Shown here piece after piece: positions 34,831 through 46,567 of a stretch of 64,000 nucleotides of DNA. The position numbers and the translations under genes are program-made. Numbering within the stretch: position 1 is the stretch's first letter; the number at the start of each line of letters is the position of its first letter. The stretch lies in NCBI GenBank assembly GCA_019454105.1, contig CP075364.1:1-64000 (forward strand), in the 5' to 3' direction. Below the pieces are notes generated by a model, which saw nothing but the letters and a program-made list of their open reading frames with translations, searched no databases and was not told the origin of the DNA. This DNA comes from Fimbriimonadaceae bacterium (GTDB lineage: Bacteria > Armatimonadota > Fimbriimonadia > Fimbriimonadales > Fimbriimonadaceae).

Positions 34831-36270
34831 TCAGAACTTCGACCAAAGGTACTGGTTCGTCACCTCGTGGTGATAGAGGATCTCGCCTTCCTTGACTACC
34901 GAGCCCAGGGCCCTCGGGCAACGGTCGGCCGAAGCCAGCTTCCTCTCGACGAACTTGTCTTTCACGTCCTGGCCCAAGACCGAGGCCATGAAGTCGCTTG
35001 ACTTGAAGTGCCGCACCGCGTCATAGATGTTGTCCGGCAGGTAGCGGGTCCGCGTCTTGCGCTCCTCGCTTGAGATCTTTTCCGTCATCGGACCCTCCAG
35101 GCCTGTTTTGAGCAGGACAAGGAAGGCCAAGTAAGGACTCGCATCGGGCGCCACCGTGCGGACTTCGACCCGGGCCGACTGTTCGTTGCCGAGAGGGATC
35201 CGGACCATCGAAGTGCGGTCGACCGCCGATGACTTGATCTGGTTGGGGGCTTCGTAGGAAGGGTCCAGTCTCCGATAGGCGTTCACGCTGGGGTTGAGGA
35301 CGAGGCACATGTCGTTGGCGCTGTTCAAGAGCCTGTCGATGAACTCCCAACCCATCTTGGAGACCTTCTCTTCGCCCTTGGCATCGTAGAACAGGTTGGT
35401 GCCCTTCTGGCTGATGCTGATGTTGGTGTGCATCCCGCTTCCATTGATGCCGGAGATCGGCTTGGGAAGGAAGCTGGCCGTGCAGCCCATGTTCGCCGCG
35501 ACCTGGCGGGCGGTGAGCTTGTAGAGCTGAAGCTGGTCGGCGGCGAGCAGGGCTTCGGTATAGCTGTAGTTGAGCTCGAACTGGCTCGGGGCGACTTCGG
35601 GGTGGTCCTTCTCGTTCTCAAAGCCCAGGGCGCGCTGTACCTCGGCGAGCTGGTCGATGAAGAGCTTGAGGGGATCGTTCGGTAAAGAATGGAAGTATCC
35701 GCCGGAGTGGACCAGCTGGAACCCGTCTTGGGCCCGGAAGTTCTGCTCGGCGTTCTCGCTTTCGAAGAGGAAACCCTCGCACTCGACTGCGATGTTGGCG
35801 ACCTGGCCCTTCTTCCAGAGCTCGTCGCTGAAGTCCTTCAGTCGGCCGCGCATGTCGCTCGAGTAGCCGGAGCCGTCGCGGTCGCGGATGATGCCGAAGA
35901 CAATCACCTTGCCCGAGCCGAAGACGTCGCTTGGGAGCCACCGGATGCTCGGCCAATCGATCTCAAGCCTGAGATCGGACTCCATGACCTGGCTGAAGCC
36001 GCGAACGCTCGAGCCGTCGAAGGTTAGGTTGTCGTGGCTCCGGAGAAGGAACTTCTTGTCGTAGTCCAACATGTGGAACCGGCCCTCGATGTCGCTGAAG
36101 CAGACGGTCACCGCCTTCAACTCGCGGGTGTCGGCGAGGTACTTGAGGCACCTCTCTTTGATCTTCTCTGGATCGACGCGGTCGAGCTGATCCTTCTTGG
36201 CGGCGAGGTTCATCTCCTCGAGTTGGTCGTAGGGGATCTCGAGGAAGTGCCGGAGCGGCGACGTGGTCAT
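34831..36270 (-). CDS. glnA: Glutamine synthetase
   Basis: Makes glutamine from glutamate, ammonia and ATP in the cytoplasm; 479 residues. Signatures: beta-grasp DGSSVRGFSQVMESD, GSGMHTNISI near residue 280 (catalytic domain), KSSAVDRTSMVRIP and the C-terminal EVRTVAPDASPYLAFLV. The loop carrying the regulatory Tyr in adenylylated enzymes reads LPDNIYDAVRHF, so a Tyr is present at the right place, but adenylylation is not shown. A CATAAT box ends 8 bases before the ATG, suggesting leaderless expression. Confidence 0.95.
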   Translation of the reverse strand: MTTSPLRHFLEIPYDQLEEMNLAAKKDQLDRVDPEKIKERCLKYLADTRELKAVTVCFSDIEGRFHMLDYDKKFLLRSHDNLTFDGSSVRGFSQVMESDLRLEIDWPSIRWLPSDVFGSGKVIVFGIIRDRDGSGYSSDMRGRLKDFSDELWKKGQVANIAVECEGFLFESENAEQNFRAQDGFQLVHSGGYFHSLPNDPLKLFIDQLAEVQRALGFENEKDHPEVAPSQFELNYSYTEALLAADQLQLYKLTARQVAANMGCTASFLPKPISGINGSGMHTNISISQKGTNLFYDAKGEEKVSKMGWEFIDRLLNSANDMCLVLNPSVNAYRRLDPSYEAPNQIKSSAVDRTSMVRIPLGNEQSARVEVRTVAPDASPYLAFLVLLKTGLEGPMTEKISSEERKTRTRYLPDNIYDAVRHFKSSDFMASVLGQDVKDKFVERKLASADRCPRALGSVVKEGEILYHHEVTNQYLWSKF

Positions 36271-36278
36271 CGACCGCT

Positions 36279-36284
36279 ATTATG
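36279..36284 (-). promoter_or_regulatory. glnA -10 box, leaderless type
   Basis: CATAAT on the minus strand (36284-36279) ends 8 bases before the glnA ATG at 36270, so transcription is expected to begin at or next to the start codon. Confidence 0.35.
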
Positions 36285-36312
36285 CACTGGTTTCTATCAA
36301 TTTCTATAATCT

Positions 36313-36342
36313 GGAGCCTTAATCTCGCAAGATTAAGGCTCC
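36313..36342 (-). terminator. Terminator downstream of the 36372 gene
   Basis: Perfect 13-bp inverted repeat GGAGCCTTAATCT / AGATTAAGGCTCC with loop CGCA, 30 bases past the minus-strand stop at 36372 and upstream of glnA. Unusually rich in A/T for this genome. Confidence 0.7.
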
Positions 36343-36371
36343 AATAGCTTCCGGATAGGCTCGTAGGGCCG

Positions 36372-37367
36372 TCAGTGCCTTTTGCGGAGGCCGATGACGG
36401 TCGCGGCGGAGAGAAGAACGAGCCCAGTGGGGATCGCGATCCAGCCGGGTAGGCCGAGGGAGGCCAGCGGGCCGAGGCCGCGCATCGCCCGAAGCTCGTC
36501 GATCGTCGGCAACGTCCCGCTGAAGGCGTAGGTGACTCTCTCGTCCTCTCCAAGCCGGTAGTCGGTCATCGGAGTGCCAAGAGGCACGATCTCGCTCAAA
36601 GGCGGAAGCCCGTCTGAATTTGACTGGGCAAGGCTATGGGTCTCCGTCTTGAGCGTGGCGGGCCCGTAGTGCACGACCTCCAGGGTCTTGCCGTCCGCGC
36701 TCCTGGTGGCCCTGAAGATCACGTCAGAGGTGCGTCTGCGACTGAACCAGCGTTGCTCGACTTGCGCCAGGTCCGTCCGGCCCGGGTCGCGATAGGCGGC
36801 CAAGACCCGGGCTCCGAACTGTCCTTGGACGATCCCTTCGTAGGTCACCCAGGTCAGGCCGTCCCGGACTTCAGAGCCGATCTCCTTCACTCCTGGAATC
36901 ACCAGACCGGTGTGGAAGAGCGCCAGCCCGGGCATGGCTCCGGCGTTCCGCTTGTCACCGGGCTCGACGGAGGCCAGTCTGCCATCGCTCCTGAGGCTGA
37001 CCGTCACCTCTCCATCGAACCACTCTCTCCAAGAGAACGGCCCCGGATCGAGAGGTGAACTCGCTGCCATGGGAACCTCGGTGTAAGACCCGGTTTCAGT
37101 CCAGGCGAATCTGCCCGTGCCAGTGGCCGCAAGCCCGTCCATCCTCCTGACGATCTGGTCTCGGAAGCTATCCGAGTTGATCCGGATCTGTTCTTCTGTG
37201 ATACCTCCCCGGCGGAGTTCGGCCTTGAAAGCGGCGAGTTCTTTATCAATGTCCTTCGTCTCAGTGAAGACAGTCGTGACGGTCGTGTTGTAGTCGCGCC
37301 GTTCCGCCTGGACACCTTGGGCGGCCAGGCCCAAAAGGACGAGATGGATCAGGGGTCTCAGATGCAC
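36372..37367 (-). CDS. Exported protein with C-terminal membrane tail, function unknown
   Basis: A 331-residue protein. GTG at 37367 is chosen because a GGAGG ribosome site lies 6 bases upstream and a signal peptide follows (HLRPLIHLVLLGLAAQG). The exported part has a helical stretch (DIDKELAAFKAELRRGG) and beta-rich region; the C-terminus is a hydrophobic helix (GWIAIPTGLVLLSAATVIGL) ending RKRH. It overlaps the upstream Cys-rich protein gene by 10 bp, so the two are translated together. No family recognised. Confidence 0.72.
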   Translation of the reverse strand: MHLRPLIHLVLLGLAAQGVQAERRDYNTTVTTVFTETKDIDKELAAFKAELRRGGITEEQIRINSDSFRDQIVRRMDGLAATGTGRFAWTETGSYTEVPMAASSPLDPGPFSWREWFDGEVTVSLRSDGRLASVEPGDKRNAGAMPGLALFHTGLVIPGVKEIGSEVRDGLTWVTYEGIVQGQFGARVLAAYRDPGRTDLAQVEQRWFSRRRTSDVIFRATRSADGKTLEVVHYGPATLKTETHSLAQSNSDGLPPLSEIVPLGTPMTDYRLGEDERVTYAFSGTLPTIDELRAMRGLGPLASLGLPGWIAIPTGLVLLSAATVIGLRKRH

Positions 37368-37714
37368 ACCAATCCTCCGACCACGTAGGATTGTGGATCG
37401 CCGGCTGACTCTGGGGGGCATACACACACTTCGTTCCAACTGTCGTTGCACGGCAACTCCCAGCGTGTACCAGCAAGAATGCCGCTCACAAGGGAGCAAT
37501 TCGTGCCTGGCAACACGCAGTTGTAGTCATCCAGCTTATGCCTCGTACAAGTTGGCAGAGGTGACGGGCACTCAGGGTCCGCCGGGCAGTCCCGTCCAAC
37601 AAAGGACCAATGAGATTTCACACAACGATGGAACGGTTGGGCCATTGTGATGGCTGTCACGCTCACGATAGCCAAGGTGATGGGGACTGCAAAGGTCACA
37701 GTTGTAGCTTTCAT
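37358..37714 (-). CDS. Small secreted cysteine-rich protein
   Basis: A 118-residue protein with a signal peptide (KATTVTFAVPITLAIVSVTA) and ten cysteines in the remaining about 90 residues, including C-x-C near the end, which indicates a disulfide-stabilised extracellular fold. Codon use is less G/C-biased than the surroundings. Overlaps the next gene start by 10 bp. No family recognised; it could be an extracellular binding module or a toxin-like peptide. Confidence 0.65.
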   Translation of the reverse strand: MKATTVTFAVPITLAIVSVTAITMAQPFHRCVKSHWSFVGRDCPADPECPSPLPTCTRHKLDDYNCVLPGTNCSLVSGILAGTRWELPCNDSWNEVCVCPPESAGDPQSYVVGGLVCI

Positions 37715-37852
37715 AGGTCGATGATCCTCTTTATCGGCGATTCAAGTTTGTTGTCTTCCTCACCCGCGGGTTGGCCGGGCTTTGAGTTCGACTCTGGGGA
37801 GATTGAGAGATCCCAGTTCCTCGTTTAGAACATGAACCCTCAATATTAGGGT

Positions 37853-38116
37853 TTGAAGGGAAGACCGAGTGCGGCCTTGAAACCAGAGCTGGACTCTTTG
37901 CGTTCGATCGCCAACAGCCAAGCCGCGGCCGACGCCGTCCAATTCAATGGCCCGACATTGAAGCGGCTGAACGACGGTGGACCACAAGGGCTGTCCACAA
38001 CCGACGGACCTTTGGAGCGTCAGCGGTTCGAGAGTCAGATTCATGACCATGGCCTAGACCGTGGAGGTCTCCCCGACCCGTACGACGACCGGGTCTTCGT
38101 GGGTAGCCACGCTTGA
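37853..38116 (+). CDS. Possible small protein, TTG start
   Basis: An 87-codon frame with neighbour-like codon use (KPELDSLRSIANSQAAADAV onward) and no signal peptide. Part of it overlaps, on the other strand, a small membrane-protein frame, so at most one strand may be functional in 38041-38116. Function unknown; the sole support is composition. Confidence 0.3.
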   Translation: MKGRPSAALKPELDSLRSIANSQAAADAVQFNGPTLKRLNDGGPQGLSTTDGPLERQRFESQIHDHGLDRGGLPDPYDDRVFVGSHA

Positions 38117-38235
38117 ACGGGCCGCCTTGCGATCGCGACCGCTTGTGTGACGAGCAACACGGCCCCTGTGAGACCGAGGCACCCGGCGATGACGATACGG
38201 CTATTCTGGAACAGAGAGGTCTTCGAGCTCATCAT
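38041..38235 (-). CDS. Small membrane protein
   Basis: A 64-residue frame with a clear membrane helix (RIVIAGCLGLTGAVLLVTQA, residues 13-32) and a basic tail. Codon third positions are G/C-rich through residue 45. Too short for family recognition. The remaining sequence 37715-37852 shows no gene. Confidence 0.4.
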   Translation of the reverse strand: MMSSKTSLFQNSRIVIAGCLGLTGAVLLVTQAVAIARRPVQAWLPTKTRSSYGSGRPPRSRPWS

Positions 38236-38239
38236 CAGG

Positions 38240-38456
38240 CTCTGAGATGTGTTTCATTGTAGACAGTGACTCTGAGATCAACAAGACCCAAAAAAAAGCT
38301 AGTAATTATACGATATATCAAAGTACATAAAAATAGCCCATTAATATATCAATTTGGAATGGCTTTGCTGAATTCTCTGGGTTTGCCCATGAGAACAGCC
38401 AAAACAGCCCTTCATGGCTCGAATCATGCCAATGGGACCAGATACACTCATCTCAC
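38240..38456. other. AT-rich intergenic stretch
   Basis: About 215 bases without a gene; 38270-38360 is strikingly A/T-rich (AATTATACGATATATC, TTAATATATC) in an otherwise GC-rich window. It probably contains the promoter of the beta-helix gene and might be a foreign or regulatory segment. Confidence 0.5.
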
Positions 38457-40439
38457 ATGTTATTAAGTCTGTTGCTAGCACCATTGCTGGGTTACGCGCC
38501 TCAGTCAGGCTGGTTTCCTACCCAGCCGCCTCCGGTCGTCACCTCGGCGCGGTTCCTCCCTTGGTGCGAGGCCTATGTCCAAGCCTCGATCGACAGCGTG
38601 CCGCTCGAGCGGGCCCAGACTTACTACTTCAGCGACCAAGGGAACGACACGACCGGCAATGGCAGCTTGACGAACCCGTTCAAATCGATCGCGAAGGCGA
38701 ACCAGGTCATCACAGCTTCGGGCGGCAACGTCAGGATCAGGTTCGCGAAGGGCGGTGTCTGGCGCGGCGAGACGAACTTGGTCGTGACCAAGCCAGACGT
38801 CACCATTGACTCCTACCTGCCGTCCGACCGAGGGCCTTCGAGTCCCAAGCCCCTGTTCACCCGTTTTCAGATCGTTGAGGATTGGTCGGACTGGTCGTTC
38901 GTCGCTCCCGGGGTCTATGCGACTCAAGTCGAGCCTCCGGTCGCTTGGGTCAAGCTCCAAGGGGACAACGACAGCGTGTTCCACAAGATGTCGAACCTGG
39001 ACGACGTCAAGCTCTTTCCGGGTTCTTGGGTTCAGATCGGCAGCCAGTTGTACGTCCACAACCTCGGTTCGCAGACACTGACCACCGGGGCCCGCAGGAT
39101 CGAGTATGTCGTCAAGAACTCCTTTGACGGCATCAAGTGTCTTGACGTGGGGAACGTCCGTGTCCAAGGGATCCATGTCGAAGGTTACGGGGCCGGGGCC
39201 AAAGGGGACTACAGCTACAGCGGCTATGGGGTCGCGCTTGACCAGTCTGGCCCTCGCCGGGCCGTCGTCGTGGACTGCGAAACCTACTACAACGGGCGGC
39301 ACTCGATCACACGTACATCGTTGGTTCCGGGCGGATCACTCGTGGTCGTGAACTGCCGGGCAGGATGGCTTGTAAACGACGGAATCCAGGTGATCAGCTA
39401 CTCTGCGGGCGGGGCTCAGGAACTCGTCGCGGCCTATAACGAGTTCTTGGGGGGTGAACTGCCCCATGGGCCGAAGCCTTATCCGTATGCCGGGAGCGGC
39501 GAGGCGGTCTATGCCCACACCGAGGACGACGACACCACGAAGCACGCCTTCTTTTTGAGCTACAAGAACGAATATCGCAAGGGGCAGCACCAAAACGACT
39601 TGGTCGCTTGGGCCCCCAGCGCTCCCGGCTTCCAGAGGCTCGAGGACTGCCGGACGTTCGTGGTCGGTGAACGGTACGAGACCAGAAACCGGACGCCCTT
39701 GGACTCGACGAGCCCGTCATCGAACGGGGGTAACGGGGCGTCGTTCCGCCAATTGGGCGGGCCTAACACGATGTACGTCAATTGCACGGTGAACCCACGG
39801 GTGCTTTGGTCAGGCTCGGGCGACGGTTCGATTCTTCAACTGGCTCGAGGAACTTGGATCAACTCGACGGTCATCGCCGATTTTTCCGACTCTTTTCCGG
39901 ATCCTGAGAACTACGTCCGTGCCTTGGCGTCCACTGGGGACGATATGAGCCTCTACACCGCCTCCTTCTTGGGGTGCCGAATCACCTTTGTCGGCAACGG
40001 CTCTGGTCTTTATGGTTTCTCAGGGGCCATGCTCCATCCCTACGGTGCGAATCGGAACTCCTTGGCCGCCAAGTGGCAGGGCTTGATGAGGGGATCCATC
40101 GTCGAGTCACAGGGGATCGGGAGTGGGCAGTTCTTGGTCGGGTTCGGTAACGACGGCGCCAGCATGGCCTCCAACGCATACTACGGCGTTTCTGACGAGA
40201 CAGGGGCTTGGGGCACCGACTTGGACGCGGCCCGGATTTCTGGAACACACGCTCCAGGGCGACGCCCTATCGGCGACCCGGCGCGGGTCCAGGGGGGCAT
40301 TTGGCTGATGGGTCACCGGTTGGAATACGACGCCGAAGGGCGGGCCCGCGACGCGAACACGGCCGTCGGACCCCTGGAGTCCTTACGGCCGAGCCGGATG
40401 AGCCCGCTCAGCGGCACTGCCTCGATCGCGGGAAAATGA
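38457..40439 (+). CDS. Secreted right-handed parallel beta-helix protein
   Basis: A 660-residue exported protein. A short signal peptide (LLSLLLAPLLGYA) is followed by the entry motif YYFSDQGNDTTGNGSLTNPF (typical Asp-Gly-N-T-N-P start of parallel beta-helix or DUF1565-like domains), then repeated beta-helix strands (VRVQGIHVEGYG, AVVVDCETYYNGRHS, SLVVVNCRAGWLVNDGIQVI). Such folds occur in polysaccharide lyases and adhesins. No catalytic residues can be assigned. Preceded by the AT-rich stretch; faces the BNR-repeat gene. Confidence 0.82.
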   Translation: MLLSLLLAPLLGYAPQSGWFPTQPPPVVTSARFLPWCEAYVQASIDSVPLERAQTYYFSDQGNDTTGNGSLTNPFKSIAKANQVITASGGNVRIRFAKGGVWRGETNLVVTKPDVTIDSYLPSDRGPSSPKPLFTRFQIVEDWSDWSFVAPGVYATQVEPPVAWVKLQGDNDSVFHKMSNLDDVKLFPGSWVQIGSQLYVHNLGSQTLTTGARRIEYVVKNSFDGIKCLDVGNVRVQGIHVEGYGAGAKGDYSYSGYGVALDQSGPRRAVVVDCETYYNGRHSITRTSLVPGGSLVVVNCRAGWLVNDGIQVISYSAGGAQELVAAYNEFLGGELPHGPKPYPYAGSGEAVYAHTEDDDTTKHAFFLSYKNEYRKGQHQNDLVAWAPSAPGFQRLEDCRTFVVGERYETRNRTPLDSTSPSSNGGNGASFRQLGGPNTMYVNCTVNPRVLWSGSGDGSILQLARGTWINSTVIADFSDSFPDPENYVRALASTGDDMSLYTASFLGCRITFVGNGSGLYGFSGAMLHPYGANRNSLAAKWQGLMRGSIVESQGIGSGQFLVGFGNDGASMASNAYYGVSDETGAWGTDLDAARISGTHAPGRRPIGDPARVQGGIWLMGHRLEYDAEGRARDANTAVGPLESLRPSRMSPLSGTASIAGK

Positions 40440-40487
40440 CCGGCCAAATGGGCCGATCTCGAAGAAACCGGCTATACCGGACTCGGA

Positions 40488-42220
40488 TCAGGGCACGATC
40501 TGTAGGTTGACCAAATTGAACTGTGCTTGCCAACCGGGCTGAGTCACCGGGCCGATGGCCGAGTAGGCGAGCCGCGCCCGGACGGTGCCCGAGCCAGGCG
40601 TGATGTAGCTCGACGGGTTCGGCACAACGATGTCCGAGAGCGTCTCGGTCTGCGAGGCGTTTCGGGTGTCGATCAAGTCGTACTGCGACGTGTTGATATT
40701 AAACATTAAGAGCTGCTGCCGGATGCTCGGTGTGTTGACCCGGCCCCAGACGGTCACCCGGAGCTGGGAGGGATTTGTATTGACGACGCCTGCCGCCGTC
40801 ACGTCCAGCTGGATCGGGGCCTCTTGCTGGTTCAGGACCAGGCCGACTTGCCCGACGAGACTGTCGCTGTCGCGGAAGAAGAGCGACTCGAGCCCGCCCG
40901 AAGCCCGTGTGCCCCGGAAGAAGCTGAACGCGGTCGGGAGCACAGCTGTGTTCGACACGATGTTCGTGAAGCCGACGGACTTTCCAAGCTGAGTCGAGAG
41001 ATAGATCGGATAGACGACCTTGTCGGCTACGGCGATGCCGCTGTAGTCTCCCATGAACGCAGGGGCCGAGGGACGGCCGTCGTTTCGCGAGTTGAACGAG
41101 TTGGGCGTCAGCCGGAACCGCCTCCAAGTGGCTCCGTTGTTGTCGCTATAGGCGTAGTCTTGGTCCAGGAACCCGTCCGACCCGCCGTCGTTCTGCACGG
41201 TGTACTGGCTGTTGAAGCTCAGAAGATGGAGCCGTCCGTCCTGGGAGTACTCGATCCAAGGAAAGAACATATCGCCCAACTGGGTGAGATCTCGGAAGGG
41301 GAGACGGGTCGGGGTGGACCACGAGGTTCCCTGGTTGGTCGATCGGGTCATCCAAAGGTCAAGGTTCCGGTTGGAGCCGATCGTGTTCGTCGTGTCGCAG
41401 TAAACGATGGTGATCGAACCGTCGACCGGGTTGACGTCCATACCGTGGATCGGGGGGATCCGGTAGTCGCCAGGGACGCGACCGTTGTTAAACTCGGTGC
41501 CCCAGGTGTCGAGCCGGGTGGCCGCGCGCACCGCGGTGGAGAAGGTCTGGCCGCCGTCCAGGCTCCGGCGGAACATGACCCCGGTGCCAAAGTCCCAATA
41601 GGTGACATAGAGCTCGCCGTTTGGCCCGACACGCGGCAAGAATCCGATTCCGCTGCCTAAGCTGAGGGGAGTGGTCCAGGTTGTTCCGAGGTCGTCGGAC
41701 CGGATCACGCCCTCGTTGTAGGTGATGTATAGCCGGGTTGTGTTGGGCAAGCCAGGCCGAGGACCTGCCTCCATCCAGCACTTGTCGGCCCCGCTGTTCA
41801 CCCTGGCCATAACCGAGGGGGCAAAACTGTTTTGCCCTGGGTTCTTTCTGGCGACAAAGATGCCGCCACTCCCGCCGAACGCGATGGCCCCGACCCAGAG
41901 CGTGTTGGTACGACGGTCGTACGCGGTCATCGGGTCACCTTCGACGCTCGTTTGGTTCTGAGTCGGCGGTCTGACAATCAAGTGCGACCAAGTTTGTCCC
42001 CCGTCGCTGGAGACCGGGACGCCTGTCCTGATGAGCCCGCCGGAACGATAGTCATTGAACCCAGCGACGATCTCTCGCCCGTCGGCGCTGGCGGCACCGG
42101 TGGTCTCGTTGGCGGAGTTGCTGGCGTTGTCGACGGTAATGCGGACTTGGGTGCCGATGAACGGGTCTTGGGCCATCGCCGAGACCACCAAGCAGACGAA
42201 GGGAAGAAGGGCGAGCTTTC

Positions 42221-42224
<4 letters not shown>
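40488..42224 (-). CDS. Secreted BNR/Asp-box beta-propeller protein (sialidase-like)
   Basis: A 578-residue exported protein; signal peptide RKLALLPFVCLVVSAMAQ. At least five Asp boxes of the S-x-D-x-G-x-T-W type occur (SSDGGQTWSH, RSDDLGTTWTT, SLDGGQTFST, STNQGTSWST, SDNNGATWRR), showing a sialidase-type beta-propeller (residues about 30-430). The C-terminal about 100 residues form a beta-sandwich-like region. The sialidase catalytic Arg triad and Tyr/Glu pair cannot be assigned, so enzymatic activity is not claimed. Starts inside the TPR gene stop (ATGA). Confidence 0.85.
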
Positions 42225-45066
<2,842 letters not shown>

Positions 45067-45067
45067 G

Positions 45068-45976
45068 TTGAGGTTCACGGTGCCCGAAGGGTCGCCTCCC
45101 CTGGACCTCGGCCTTTGCCTGACATGTGGGCAGGTGTTCCGCTGGTGGCGAGATGGCGAGAGTTGGGCCGGGGTCGATGGAGACCGGTTCTATCGGGTGG
45201 CCCGCGACGGGACGGGCCTTCAAGTCCACGGCACGGGAACAGAGGACGAATTCAAGTCACTCTTTGGATTGGACGAGACGACTGCGCGATCAATCGAGCG
45301 GATCAGTCGCCTTGACGCGGCCATGGGAGAGCGCGTCGGCCGCCTCGCTGGCTTAAGGCTGATGAGGCCGGGCTGCCCAGTCGAGACCGCGTTCTGCTTT
45401 ATGACGACCTCGAACAACCATTTGGCCCGGATCCACCAGATGGTGAGAGTGTTGGCCTCCTATGGAGACAGGATCCCAGGTGCGCCGGTCGGAGCGAAGA
45501 GATTCCCGGCTCTGGAACGGATCGCCGCGCTGAGCGAGGAGGAACTCAGATCCAAAGGTTTCGGCTACCGCGCGAGGACCATCCCCCTGGCCGCAAGACG
45601 GATGATCGAGAGTGGGGGAAAGGAGTGGCTCGAGAGCCTGGCGAAGGCGCCTTATGAGGAAGCGAACCGAGAACTGACCGGGCTCCCCGGTGTCGGCAAC
45701 AAACTGGCCGACTGCATCGCCCTCTTTGCCCTGGGCCATGGAAGCGCCGTTCCCGTGGACACCCACGTCTGGCGGGCCATGACCCGGGACGTGTTCCCCG
45801 ATTGGCGCGGCAAGTCGCTTACGGATCAACGCTACCGGGCGATCGGAGACTTCCTCCGCGAAAGATTCGGGGAATTGGCGGGGATGGCACACCAATACAT
45901 CTTCGTGGAGACCATGCTCATGTCTCGGAGCCAGCGGATCCGGGAGCGGCGTCCCGAACCCGCTGAACCGCTTTAG
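45068..45976 (+). CDS. OGG1-family 8-oxoguanine DNA glycosylase/lyase
   Basis: Base-excision repair enzyme, 302 residues, TTG start immediately after ligA. The HhH-GPD motif LPGVGNKLADCIALFALG contains the catalytic Lys212, and the conserved Asp231 is in PVDTHVWRA. The N-terminal part (PLDLGLCLTCGQVFRW) matches the OGG1 N-domain rather than AlkA, where Lys is absent. Removes 8-oxoguanine and cleaves the strand. Coupling with ligA lets excision and sealing be made together. The 3' end overlaps ytxH by 4 bp. Confidence 0.9.
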   Translation: MRFTVPEGSPPLDLGLCLTCGQVFRWWRDGESWAGVDGDRFYRVARDGTGLQVHGTGTEDEFKSLFGLDETTARSIERISRLDAAMGERVGRLAGLRLMRPGCPVETAFCFMTTSNNHLARIHQMVRVLASYGDRIPGAPVGAKRFPALERIAALSEEELRSKGFGYRARTIPLAARRMIESGGKEWLESLAKAPYEEANRELTGLPGVGNKLADCIALFALGHGSAVPVDTHVWRAMTRDVFPDWRGKSLTDQRYRAIGDFLRERFGELAGMAHQYIFVETMLMSRSQRIRERRPEPAEPL

Positions 45977-46203
45977 GCGTGGATTTCTTCCGCGTCTTTG
46001 ACAGTCAGTCGCTTCGCCTTCTGTTCGGCGACCCACTCTTCGGTGCGGCCCTTCAATTCCTTGAGCCGACCACCGATCTCCTCACGGGTCTCGTTGCCCG
46101 CCTTCGGGGCGAAAAGGATCCCGGCGAGAGCACCGATCAGCGCGCCCAGGCCGAAGCCGGCCAGCAGGTAAACGAGGGAGTTCCTATCGTCGTTTTGATT
46201 CAT
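45973..46203 (-). CDS. YtxH-domain protein
   Basis: A 76-residue protein with one N-terminal membrane helix (LVYLLAGFGLGALIGALAG) and the YtxH continuation ILFAPKAGNETREEI, then a charged helix. YtxH proteins are small envelope or stress proteins of unclear function. It is the last gene of a minus-strand run and overlaps the upstream DUF948-like gene by 4 bp. Confidence 0.9.
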   Translation of the reverse strand: MNQNDDRNSLVYLLAGFGLGALIGALAGILFAPKAGNETREEIGGRLKELKGRTEEWVAEQKAKRLTVKDAEEIHA

Positions 46204-46562
46204 GTCGTTTCTTCCGGTCGTGGGGTCTGTGGCAGAGCCTTCCGACGGGGCCTACTGCCTAAGTATGCCCGAAAAAGTCGCGCTCCGATCATCGCGACCG
46301 TGGCGAGCGCTCCACGAGTACGAAAACGCTCGATGGAGTCGAACAGGTTCATGAACGGGTCCTCCGGCCTCTTGGCGAGAGCTCCCTTGACCTTGCTGAG
46401 GCTCTCTTCCTGCTTGGCCAATTCGACCTTCAAATCCAGGATCTGGCGGTCAAGTTGCTTGATCGCTTTCCGGAGGTCTTGCACGACCCGGGCCACGGAT
46501 ACGGCGACGAGCGCCAGCGCTGCCAGGAGGACGATGATCGTGACGAGAAGGAAAGTTTCCAA
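46200..46562 (-). CDS. DUF948 (YtxG)-like membrane protein
   Basis: A 120-residue protein with an N-terminal membrane helix (TFLLVTIIVLLAALALVAVS) and a following coiled coil (VQDLRKAIKQLDRQILDLKV), like YtxG/DUF948. TTG at 46562 is preferred; CTG at 46571, which overlaps the mnmA stop, is possible. Pairing of DUF948 and YtxH genes is known in Bacillus (ytxGH), which supports the call. Overlaps ytxH by 4 bp. Confidence 0.72.
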   Translation of the reverse strand: METFLLVTIIVLLAALALVAVSVARVVQDLRKAIKQLDRQILDLKVELAKQEESLSKVKGALAKRPEDPFMNLFDSIERFRTRGALATVAMIGARLFRAYLGSRPRRKALPQTPRPEETT

Positions 46563-46567
46563 TTTGC

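Noticed and set aside
36330-36342. The 13-bp inverted repeat read as a regulatory operator of glnA
   Set aside because: Position just past a stop codon and perfect hairpin geometry fit a terminator better; a glnA -10 box lies nearer its start.
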